DNA of 64,000 nt from Hetaerina americana (lineage: Eukaryota > Arthropoda > Insecta > Odonata > Calopterygidae), in contig JAKTNV010000010.1 in NCBI GenBank assembly GCA_022747635.1, forward strand, positions 42,019,527-42,083,526, given 5' to 3'. The notes under the pieces were generated by a model that saw only the letters and a list, made by a program, of their open reading frames with translations, searched no databases and was not told the DNA's origin. The first letter of the stretch is position 1; each line of letters starts with the position of its first letter. The position numbers and the translations under genes are program-made. Positions 9,784-19,570 of the stretch are shown here, piece by piece.

Positions 9784-10857
9784 TTATCGCTTGAAGCGAT
9801 GTTTCCTCTTCCACTCGTTTGCGAAGACCTCAGTATCAGAGATACTCTGGTCCTCTTCAATTACCTCCGGCTTCTTTGGCTTCACTGGAGGCGGCGGGGA
9901 AGGTGTATTCTCACGCCCTTTTGGCGTGTTCCCCTTGGTGGTTTTTAGTGGGCTCTTCTTTGAAGGGCCCACAGGAGTAGGTGGCTCCTTGTCCACCTTA
10001 CTCTTTCCATCCTTCACCCTTTTTGGTTTAGGCACTTCCGTGGTTTCTATTGGGGATTCTTTCGGGATCTCTGTCTGCGTGGCGATGGTACACTTTACAC
10101 ATGGCGTGGTTGCAACGGAAGCAAAGGACCGGGAGAAAGTTGGGGCGATTAGCGCCCTGTATTTTCTCCTCGCTTCCGCATATGGGATTTTTTCCAGTGT
10201 TTTTATCTCCATGACTTTCCTCTCTTCTTTCATCTTCGGGCAATCACGAGAGTACACTGGGTGTGTACCCTCGCAATTCACACAAAGAGTTTCCGAAGAG
10301 CACTCTTTATCCTCGTGCGCGTCTTTGCCACAGCGCGGGCAGGTGGCCTTGCCCTCGCAGCGCGACGCGACATGGCCGAACCTTTGGCATTTGAAACAAC
10401 GCACGGGATTTGGGATGAATGGCCTCACTGGTACCGATTCATAGCCCACAAACACCTTGTCGGGTAGTCTATCACGCGCAAACGTCAAGATCACGGAGGT
10501 GCTGTTTACGTTTTCTCCGTTGCGCCTTGTGGTGAGTCGACGACAATCAGTCACTCCCTGAGAGAACATTTCTCTCTTGATTTCTTCGATGTCCACGTAT
10601 AGAAGGTCGTAGTGACTGATGACTCCCCGACAGGTGTTAAGAGTGCGGTGCACCTCCACCTTAATCGGAATGTCATGGAGCGTTCCCATAGCAAGTAGTT
10701 TTTCGCTCTGTGTGTCGTTCAGGGTCTCTATAAGTAGTGTACCATCCCTGAGCTTCTTCACGCTCTTTGGGTCCCCAGGCACAATCTGTGATAACACTCT
10801 GCGAATTAAGAAGGGAGAAACCTTTTTCAAGGTCTCACCTTCCTTTGCACAAGACAT
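9784..10857 (-). CDS. LINE ORF1 gag-like protein, copy E1 (N-terminus disturbed)
   Basis: 357 residues from MSCAKEG. In G the protein starts 31 codons earlier at MEEKPFPP (here 10949), but E1 reads GACATAATAAAT where other copies read GACATAATTAAAT. This small deletion puts the upstream start out of frame, so E1 can only start at 10857 or make a short product. The rest holds: an RRM-like region (DLLYVDIEEIKREM, VILTFARDRLPDKV), PVRPFIPNPVRCFKCQRFGH leading into three CCHC-type knuckles, then a Lys/Pro-rich tail ending KRKHRFKR. Confidence 0.88.
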   Translation of the reverse strand: MSCAKEGETLKKVSPFLIRRVLSQIVPGDPKSVKKLRDGTLLIETLNDTQSEKLLAMGTLHDIPIKVEVHRTLNTCRGVISHYDLLYVDIEEIKREMFSQGVTDCRRLTTRRNGENVNSTSVILTFARDRLPDKVFVGYESVPVRPFIPNPVRCFKCQRFGHVASRCEGKATCPRCGKDAHEDKECSSETLCVNCEGTHPVYSRDCPKMKEERKVMEIKTLEKIPYAEARRKYRALIAPTFSRSFASVATTPCVKCTIATQTEIPKESPIETTEVPKPKRVKDGKSKVDKEPPTPVGPSKKSPLKTTKGNTPKGRENTPSPPPPVKPKKPEVIEEDQSISDTEVFANEWKRKHRFKR

Positions 10858-11549
10858 AATAAATAGCGCTTACATGCGCCGATACACTTTTCTCCCCCGC
10901 CGGTGTCCGGACGGGATCTTTTTAGTGGTGGAAAGGGTTTTTCCTCCATAATAAGAAATGATTCGTCCCTCGGCCTCCCCACCCGCCACGGAGCCACACA
11001 TTTGGGACGCCACTCCGCCAAACCGGAGTGGTTGCCAGGGCTAACTCGAGGGATATAGCGCTTCTGGAGTGGTTGTCTGTTTCGGGGTGGATCTTCGGTG
11101 CAAGGGCCCACCAAAACCCTTACATCTCCGACCTCCCTACGCAGACCCCCACAACCTTGGCACTCGCCACCGGAGCGAAAACGCGACGGAAGCCGATTGA
11201 CCGGGAGTGGCTAGCTCCCGGCCTCCCGTTTACACGAAATCCGGGGCCGAAGAGGGGTATCACTCCCCGGTCCATACAGGGCATCCGACACCCTGCTGGG
11301 AACCAGAAAGCTCAACCTCCAGGATCCCCTTTTCTCCCTTACGGGTCTCCAGGCACGGCAAACACCTGGGCGGATCGCAGGCCAGATGGTATGGCCGCTC
11401 ACAGACAGTGGATCCACAGCACTGTCCGGACGCATCCCTTGCTGGCTTGGGGTTTGTTTTCGGGGTTTTCTCCCCGCCCTTTTAGTCGCCTCTTACGACA
11501 AGCAGGGATACTGCGGGAGTATTCTCTATCCCCCTACCCGCGGGGGGGG

Positions 11550-11689
11550 TGTAATCTTAAGGGTGGTTAGAAAGATATAGATGCAATTAAACATTTTAAG
11601 AAATTTCTAAAGATGAATATGCTTACTAAATAAGACGCTTATAGAATTTATGGCATCTTTTAATAAAATTAAAGAAGTTTTTCTTAAGT
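11550..11689. other. AT-rich flank, no gene seen
   Basis: Unique AT-rich DNA immediately 5' of E1. It holds no open frame of note and no repeat of the left flank of the LINE chain. Confidence 0.5.
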
Positions 11690-11945
11690 GATAACACAAT
11701 CTTCAACCCTAAGGCCAGTTTGATAGGGAGGAAATAGGGCTCTTCTCTTTTAAGTCCTACGGCTTGGAAATTCATCCCTTCCAAGGAGGGAGGCGTTCTT
11801 TTCCCTGTGCCTGCGGTGTCCCAGAAAGTTCTGGTGTTTGGAAAATTACGCAGCTTAGCTGAAGTTGGTTTCCCAACGGCAGCACCCGAATTTGAATTCG
11901 GAACCTTCTAACCAATAAGGTAACACGCCACCTTACTTGTTAAGT
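11690..11945 (-). repeat. tRNA-derived SINE-like repeat, type II, copy a
   Basis: Read on the minus strand the head looks like a degenerate tRNA (TATTGGTTAGAAGG as box A, GAATTCAAATTCGG as box B near 11890-11910). The body and tail resemble the segment at 25124-25348: CAAACTGGCCTTAGGGTTGAA here against CAAACCGACCTTTGGATTGAG there, and GGGATGAATTTCC against GGAGTGAATTTCAC. Two similar copies with pol III-like heads suggest a SINE. The exact ends and TSD were not resolved. Confidence 0.45.
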
Positions 11946-13741
11946 TTTAGGATCCATTACTCAGTCAATGATTATCAAATTACGGAAATAGCACACGAGC
12001 CTAGATTAAAAGGAGGCTGAAACTCGTTTTCTTGGATAGTCGTTAGAGGGTTATATAAATCATAGAAGAAGATTTAAATTAGTCCAGGCATCATTAGGAG
12101 GAATTATCTCCATTTTTAAAAATGAGTAGCGCTTCAAAATTGTTCAATTAGAAATAGAATGGTGCTGATAAGCATGGTCCCACCAGTACATTTAGAAAGA
12201 AAGATGCTAAACTCATTCATCAGATATATCGGGTAATACTTGAACACCATACCTTGATAACTATGAGGAAAACTAGTTCCTCTGTGGTGGAAAATTTGAT
12301 CTGCGAGGACTTTAAAAATGCCAAAAATACTACTAGCTTAAGAATAACAAAATTATACATTTGACGTCAAGAAAAGGATGAACTTCTGTATTGAGGAGTA
12401 TTCCTTTCAATGATTCATTAATAAAATTATTTTATGATAAGCTCACAATTAAATTTATCTCTTCTTTGGCGTTTAGTGACTTTAGAAGGGTTTTCGGGCA
12501 AGAGAGACGTAGAATTAAATTTCAGGAGGTTCAATAGAAATTGAAAGGAGGCCGTTTTTTATAAAGTAACAACTAGTTGTACCTTCAGTATAGAGGTCAT
12601 GGACATTGTGGTTATTCTCAACTTTTTTGACTTTCATGTCATGAAAAAAAAACATGAAACCATAGGGATGGAAAATCAAGCTACCAATCATTGAAAAATC
12701 GAATACCAGCGGAAATTATTTTAAGCAACAGAGACTTAAATTATAGGGCCAGAAGTATATGGCCGTTTGTTTACACCTCTTTGATGTCTATTTTTTTTAA
12801 GTGCGTCTCCAATATTCTCCTTTCCAAAGACTTGAAATTCGACAAGGACAACATATTAAAAAGGTTTTCCGCTGGTAAAAAATATAAAATTATCAATCTC
12901 AACCAATATGACTATGAGCCAGAGCTCTAATTAGAGCTCTGGCTTTGAACTCCCTGTAAGTAGCATGGAAATAATAAACTTTATTCTGCTACGAACATTC
13001 GGGAAGATTTGGGGACGCTATTGATGAACTATTTACCGGAAGGAAAACAGTGGCAATTTTACGGTGCACGGGAATGGCGGGCCCGCTCCGCTTCCCTCCC
13101 GTCCGCTCACTTCCCCCTCTACACTCCCGGAGTTAATTGGGGTTTTCCTTGCCCCTTCCTTGCTCTCACCACTCACTCTCCGGCCCTTTGATCCACGAGG
13201 CCGCCACCCGATTTGGGGCATCGCCGATAATGCTTCGGGTCACGGAAGGCACATCCCCTGCTCCCACTTTTCATCTCGCCCATCTCCACGAAATAGCTCT
13301 ACTGTACTTCTAACCCCGTCCAACTCACCCCCTTCTCCCTGAAAAACCTCCTGCTCTCTTTTCACCCCCCTGTTGAAAACTCCGCCGCAAGTAGGAGGGC
13401 TCATTCGCAAAATCCGATCGCCGAATCCATGCCCCCGACTCGAAAATAAAGCCAACCCTCCATCCACAACTTCCGCTCCTTAAAACCACTTATCAGATAC
13501 GATATATACGCCTAAGCGCAGTTCTACGTCTAAAATACTTCATTTTAATGAACTGTGTCAAAATTTGGTGAATGAAAATACACCAAATTTGGAAATACAC
13601 CAAGTTAATCTTATGCGAAAGAAGATAGAACATGTAATTGAATTATTTCCTTTTTAGTTATCCTGAAGATATTTTAATACCTAATATCATGATATTCTTT
13701 TTGTTTCATTATTAATTGCACACTGTTCCATTGGTGTTATA
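11946..13741. other. Non-genic AT-rich interval
   Basis: Low-complexity AT-rich DNA with no convincing coding signal. It contains a 28-bp perfect palindrome at 12917-12944 (annotated separately) and a pyrimidine-rich, GC-richer stretch at 13050-13460 with short uninformative frames. Confidence 0.5.
12917..12944. repeat. Perfect 28-bp palindrome
   Basis: Each half-site is AGCCAGAGCTCTAA; the two halves meet with no spacer. It lies in otherwise AT-rich DNA. It could form a cruciform or hairpin, or be the scar of a foldback element. Confidence 0.85.
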
Positions 13742-14299
13742 CAGGGTTCGTCCGGAAAATAAGTGTACTGAGTCCTGGCCTGGGCGCGGTGCTCCAGGCG
13801 CGCCCAGCACCGCTCTGACGGGCTGCGATTGGAGGGGGGTATGTTGGCAAGCGACTCTGAAAAAGGTAGTCGGCTCTGAGCTGTGGTGTAGTGAGGAGCT
13901 CTGTTAACGCGAACCTCCACGCTTCGACCCACGTCACGGAACGCGATGCCGAAGTTTTTGGAGCAGCGTTATTCCATCAAATTTGCGGTAAAGCTTGGGA
14001 AATCGTCTACCGAAACTGTCGGTATGATTAACCAGGCTTACGGGGAGTCAGCCATGTCCAGAAACATGATCTTTCGGTGGCACAAGATGTTCGTGGAGGG
14101 CAGAGAAGAGGTCGACGACGAGTCTTCGAGAGGTTCCCGATGATGCCTTCGCGGGAGCGTTCCAGGAATGGGAACGCCGCTGGAACAAGTGTATCGACTC
14201 ACAAGGGTCCTATTTTGAGGAATATTAGCTTAAGATATGTAAAAGTGTAATAAATTTTTTTTCCTGCGCTCAGTACACTTATTTTCCGGCCGAACCCTG
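13742..14299 (+). mobile_element. Internally deleted mariner transposon (558 bp)
   Basis: Flanked by TA on each side (13740-13741 and 14300-14301). The 31-bp terminal inverted repeats start CAGGGTTCGTCCGGAAAATA; the right end is CAGGGTTCGGCCGGAAAATA on the other strand, with a single mismatch over 31 bp (T/G at position 10). TA target and TIR are as in Tc1/mariner elements. Normal mariners are ~1.3 kb; here the middle of the transposase gene is gone. Confidence 0.92.
13946..14228 (+). pseudogene. mariner transposase remnant (N-terminal helix-turn-helix and C-terminal end only)
   Basis: 13946-14143 encodes 65 residues starting MPKFLEQRYSIKF and including RNMIFRWHKMF, typical of the first DNA-binding helix-turn-helix of mariner transposases. 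It stops at TGA 14141-14143. In the next frame (14142-14228) AFQEWERRWNKCI and SYFEEY match the usual last ~28 residues of mariner transposases. The whole DDD catalytic core is deleted and the frame is lost at the junction. The copy is non-autonomous but could be moved in trans. Confidence 0.88.
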
Positions 14300-14886
14300 T
14301 ATTATTACTAAAGCTATAACGACAGCTGTGCACCGGGTTTCCTCTTTGCTATATTAGACTGTTTCTTTTGCAATCATAAGTGGACGCCGGTACCTCTATC
14401 TCAGTGAAACATAGGTTTGACCTCTTTCATACCATAATTTAAGCTGTTTCATCCTAAATGTAACCTTCCTAGAGGGATTAGGATTAACCTATTAAATATT
14501 ATTGAACTCTACTAAAATCGTTGGGCTAGCTCATTCCTCCATTTAAAATATGTTCCTCACAAAGCTTAGGATCTAACCATTCAAATGGATAGTCTGGTCA
14601 ATAAAAAAAATGTTCAACAATCATCTCTACGATGATGCAAGACGAAAGCATTATAGCAATAGTAATTTTATCACGTTTTTCTCCCCGAGTGTTATGCTGT
14701 TATCTTAAATTAAATAATGCTGCAAATTAAGAGACTACTTGAAATATTTCTTCAAATCGCAAACTTATAGCACAACAACGCACAGTGAAACAAGCTTTTT
14801 CCGCTTGATCTAATGAATATTGGATATTGTTTTAATGGAGACATGTCAAAGTCGATTTTTTCGACGCCTATATTAAATGAGCTAGT
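14300..14886. other. AT-rich interval, nothing recognised
   Basis: AT-rich DNA right of the mariner. No coding, RNA or repeat signal was noticed. Confidence 0.5.
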
Positions 14887-14990
14887 AATTTTCCACACTT
14901 TATTTTAAGGTACAACGCGTTTCGACTGTACCTGGTGATGCCGCATGTCGGTAAAACACGTTGTACCTTAAAATACAGACCGTGGAAATT
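14887..14990. repeat. Foldback with degenerate hammerhead/PLE-terminus-like arms
   Basis: Perfect 17-bp inverted arms TATTTTAAGGTACAACG (14901-14917) and its complement (14959-14975), with outer arms AATTTTCCA and TGGAAATT. Read outward, each arm resembles a PLE terminus: GTCGAAACGCGTTGTACC on the minus strand, and CTGGTGATGCC followed by GTAAAACACGTTG on the plus strand. These recall the hammerhead core CTGATGA-stem-GAAAC, with changes at key bases. Confidence 0.55.
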
Positions 14991-16566
14991 TACAAACTCA
15001 TTCAATAAATTCCGAGAAGTGACGCCTGAAAATGTAAACCATATCAATTTTTTCTAGTTTATTTTTTATCTTAAACTCAAGTGAAAATAATTCAGAATAC
15101 GTATTAAATCTAATAAGTATCACATTTCCTTCAAGACTGAATATCTTCCCAATCACAATTAATAATTTAATTTCTTCAACAAAATTTAATTTAAATTTTT
15201 TTTTGTATTTCAAACAAAATATTAGATAACATGAACAAGGTAATTATATTATGAAGATATGTGATTTAATTATACTTAATTTTTACTCAAAAGGATTCCC
15301 CTTCGACTTAGAACAACATAAATTTCTACTAATGGAATCAGGCCTGACCTTCGTGGTAACCATAAATTTCTAATTCCATATTCATAAAACATTCCAGCAG
15401 TGGAAACCACGGCTGTAATGTACCAGTTGTAGACAGGTCCGCCCCAGAGCCCTACCAGGAGATTATTTTGCTTCCAATGAGGAACACATGCGCTAGGAGC
15501 GTTTTAACAGATTTTCTTACATTGAAAGTATATCCCTTGAGAAGCATTCAGCAAGAACAATAATTCCAAAATAAGAGAACGGGCTCGCCTCCAGTATCAG
15601 AGGGCTTAAACTCTACGAGGCGGGTCAAGGAGAGATTCATTATATATCACCCCCCTTTTGTGTCAAGCGTAATATGAAGTTAACGGTTCTTTTCCCGGGG
15701 GAATGAAGTTCACTAATCAAATTTAGCGTCATGAATTCTTAGAGCAGGCTCAGCCGAGTGTATTAAACCTCGTAAGTGCTCTGGCAGTTGAGCGTTGGTG
15801 ACTGAAAATTTCGCCAGTGAAGTTAAAGGAAACATCAGCTTTACAAATAGAACTACCGCAAAAAAAGTGCTATTCAGAACTCCTAAATACATTTTTTTAA
15901 CCGCTTTAATTTAATGGCACAGTTAGTGATAGCATGTGACATGAAGAAAACTTCGAGTTTTATTGCAAGATGACCTAAAGCCGACGCGCAAAGCAAGGTA
16001 CCCCGGTCACATTTAATCTCGTTTCCGCTTGCATGAAAATTGCTTTCTTTCACATCCAAAAGGCTGAGATATAAAATAAAGGCTCTTAAACCACCTTAAA
16101 TTTAAATTTTTAATCACGAGACAATGATTTTCCATTGTTTTCCTAAAATAAGGGTTAAATTCGTACCCAATTGAATCCGGCCAAAATGTACAAATATGCC
16201 AAATATGCACTCTATATACGCTCATTATATTAACAGCACTATGAATATTGGCAACACACAGCCTGTCAACAACTGGAGGAGGTGTTAAACTTCTCAGTTT
16301 GTCAAACTCGACACCAGTTCAAGCAAACATGTCATCTACATTAAAACAGATAACCGTCCCAAAATTGCATTAAAATAATGACGCCGTGATCGGTGCCAAT
16401 AATCACACAAAAGCTAATTTGCGCAAGTAAATACCTACGTTCAGATTAAGTTTCTATTAAGCGTCAACCAATTTCTAGTCAAATGTAAATAAGGCAACAG
16501 GAAATCGTGAAAAACGATAAGCTTTTAAAAAAAATGCTGAATACCTTTCCAATTCTCACTTTCACC
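14991..16566. other. AT-rich interval, nothing recognised
   Basis: Short AT-driven open frames only (for example 14998-15213, minus strand, Lys/Asn/Ile-rich). No splice-bounded exon or repeat signature was identified. Confidence 0.45.
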
Positions 16567-16818
16567 TCAATATTTTGAAAGTGAGAGCAAGGAGTTGTGT
16601 AGATTAAATTTATGGTTCATGCTATTATTCACTGCTGTGCTTCGTTTCAAGATGGTGTTTGGAAAATTCAGAAGTGTCTTTCCTTTTCGGAAACACGTTT
16701 CGTGAGCCATAAATTTTTCCCGAAATTTATGGCCTGTTTCTCCGATGTAAATGGCTGGGCATCCAATAGAAAAATTACTGCAACTGATTAAATTTTCCAT
16801 GCGACATCCAAGCACCAC
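16567..16818 (-). pseudogene. PLE GIY-YIG endonuclease fragment
   Basis: The minus-strand reading contains GCPAIYIGETGHKFREKF followed by MAHETCFRKGKT. This matches the YIGxTGRxFxxRxxEH part of the GIY-YIG nuclease at the C-terminus of Penelope-like elements. The catalytic Arg position is changed and no RT was found nearby, so this is an old isolated fragment. Confidence 0.55.
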
Positions 16819-19355
16819 TACTCACGGAAAAGCTATCTTCTACTCCTGACTAAGACCAGCTATAAATATTGTTACCATTCGAAAACAAAACGTTAGAGCT
16901 GGAGGTAATTTGAAATATTTCTATAAGCCATTAATATATAGTACATTAACTTGCCAAGTCATGCAAGAAGAAAATTTGACACATTTACGGAAGAGAGAGG
17001 GAGGATTTACAATATGGTGGAAAATCAATTACCTTGGCAATATTTCACTCCGAATGAAGAAGCGTATGGCAGGATACACGATTGTGTTTCACAATAGATA
17101 CAATCCAAATTGCCACACAAAGGATAAGGCGGAAAAAATGGAAATGAGCCGAGTGCATGGTTTAGAATGTATGTAAAAACTTCCAACAGAGCAAAAACTA
17201 TGTATTTCAAAAGTAGCTATCACAATATACATTTATGACTTTGTAGAAAATAAAACTGAAAATCTTTATTACGTGATCGCAGCTCTTATTAGTTACTGAG
17301 TTTAAAAATTATTTTGTCCACAATTATTTCCTCCAGGGTAAGAATAATTTATCTTGCGATTACTCACGAGAGAAATCATAACGGACGTCCGCCTCATTCG
17401 TGGCTCCGACCAACAAAGAGCGTCAGATTTGAAGTATTCCCTGAAATAAAATCCGATCGAATGGCATTTTTGGATTGTTTTAATCTACTTTCAATTCCTT
17501 GCGTGACAAGAGGATAACATCTCCGATTAGGGAGGAGAGAGTATTAAAGGGATTAGGGAATGAACAGACATCGGGCATATAGCATGGGGCGGGAGGCCAA
17601 ACGGACGCGTCTGGGGACTTAGAGGCGGTTTATGCAGCCGGGTACCTGTGGATTGCACGCTTTCCCTTCCCTTTCCGCGCAGCCATTCAAAGATGCCTAC
17701 GTCACCGGTGAGCGAAGGCCCAGGTCTTCCACGCTTCAGAACCCAATGCCAGTAAGGGCTGAGCAGAGGGGGTAGGAGAAGGATTTGGGACAGATGGAGG
17801 GAGGAAGGAATGAGGTTCATGGGCCTACACGAAAACGCACGCACGCGCGTGGGCATAACAGAGGCCTTTAAATTAATGAAGCGACGCACGGCCGATGGCG
17901 GAATCGATATCAAGGCGGGAGTCGGGCAGTGATGGGCTTTCTTCCGAACGTATTCCTCTTACACACACACGCACAAGCAGAGAAGGGTTTGATTTCCGCA
18001 AGACATGCATTCAAACAAATGCTGAGAGGTGTGTAGGGCGGAAAAACTACTTATGTATCAATGTACTGCCGGTGGCCGATTCCTGTTCCATATTCATGTA
18101 CTCGTGATAAAACTAGTCAAGTCTGTCGGGAGTTCACCATGTTTATATGTTTGGTCGCGAAGGTCCATCATCTTCCCACATCATTTAATGATTAATAATG
18201 CGCAGGTGATTTTTCACGTGTGAAATGCTTAATAGTTTTTAAGGATAATTTGGATCCTTCCACGACAGAGCGCAATTGTGAAAACAATTGAGAGCAACTT
18301 GATTTCCATAACTACCATCAATGAACCTAGAACACAACTCGTTTTTTCGGCATACGAATTGCGCAGCACGCAAAATTCAACACCGCACATCGAAAAAAGT
18401 AAATATTAATGCAATGAGATAATCCAGTAGATGAAAGTGTGTCGTTATCACGGGTTACCAATCTGCGGGATTGATTTGCGGCAACTCCGCAATCCTTCTT
18501 GTCCCCTACCAATCTCTTCATTCTCTCATAGCTCCTAACACCGACATTTTACATTAACATCTTTCCGTAGGTTATCTTAGGCCTTCCTTCGTAATTCTTC
18601 GCCTCCATGTCAATTATGATCTTCAATGAACTATCATTGAACTATCATGCTTAGGAAGAAGACTTCCATTCCTTCTCTGGATTTTACAAAAACATTTTTC
18701 GTGCGACTAAATTTAAATTAAAAAATATCCAAATCCCCATAATTGATGCTTTTAAATAAATAGCATATCAAATTACGAAAACCTTTTTAACTTATTCAGT
18801 TTACATTGACTAAAAGTTCGAATTAATTATTGAGTATTAATCAGAAAGAGATGGGATATATGTCTCAGCCATTTGAAAAACATTTTTCAATTAAGAAATA
18901 CTCATTAGGATGTTCATTGTATGTACATCTCCTTTCTGAGTATCTATCGAAAATCACAGAGGTTATCAAAAAAACAAGGCACGCTAATGAAAAATAATAG
19001 CATCGCAAATTAATTCAGTTACGCTACCCTTATTACGGCTATTGGTTTGATTCCAACTCTTTGTGGGAAATTTATCTGCCCAGAGTTGCCCCTACATTGG
19101 AATTACAAATTTAAATTTTCATTCCTTCATGTTATTGTCGCCTTCTATCTTCCCCTCAGGCTTTCTTAGAATCTTGAGATTTTTTCACTTTTAATATTTT
19201 TAAAATTTAATAGGTGAATATTTGAGTATCGGGAAATACCATCGGAATACACAGAACAATCTCAAACACTCTTCCTCTCCCTTTCAAATTCTATATGGTG
19301 CCCCTCAAACATCCAAGACGCCATTCCAAGCCGTCAGTTATCCTTAAAAACCATA
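16819..19355. other. Intergenic interval, nothing recognised
   Basis: Mixed composition with a GC-richer section at about 17530-18000. Several frames of 60-130 codons exist on both strands, but none shows domain motifs or good splice borders. Bases near 19350-19367 are the left part of the SINE-like repeat interrupted by LINE F. Confidence 0.45.
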
Positions 19356-19570
19356 CACACGGTTCTCGTAGTAGTAGTAGTTTTAGGAGTTTGTAGGGTG
19401 CGTCGACAGCTATGGTCATTTTGCACCACTGTCATAACGTAAAACTTATGTTCCTTTTTAAACTAGGAATAAGTAAACAAATAAATACGAATAAATATAT
19501 AAATAAATAAAATAAACAAAAAAAAAGGAAAATGCTAAAATCAAAAGCATTAAAATTATGAGCTCCAAAG

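Larger units (their letters stand above)
5784..11549 (-). mobile_element. LINE copy E1: full-length I-group non-LTR retrotransposon
   Basis: About 5.77 kb, from the 3' tail (GTAGTAGTAGTAG, plus strand) to the C-run/CCCGCGGG 5' terminus. Layout on the minus strand: 5' region of ~600 nt, ORF1, TAAA-rich spacer of 86 nt, ORF2, 3' UTR of ~210 nt, ACT-repeat tail. ORF2 is fully open; ORF1 has a small frameshift near its start. The flanks (D1 sequence on the left, unique GTGTAATCTTAAGG on the right) do not match, so there is no TSD; see the chain described in the findings. Confidence 0.93.

Noticed and set aside
9791..10444. 217-codon plus-strand open frame, repeated in copies B1, E1, F, G and H
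   Set aside because: It is exactly antisense to the zinc-knuckle ORF1 and has no domain of its own; conservation follows from the LINE copies being near-identical.
17527..17913. 128-codon minus-strand frame in a GC-richer patch
   Set aside because: No domain, signal or exon borders; Ser/Pro/Leu-rich chance reading.
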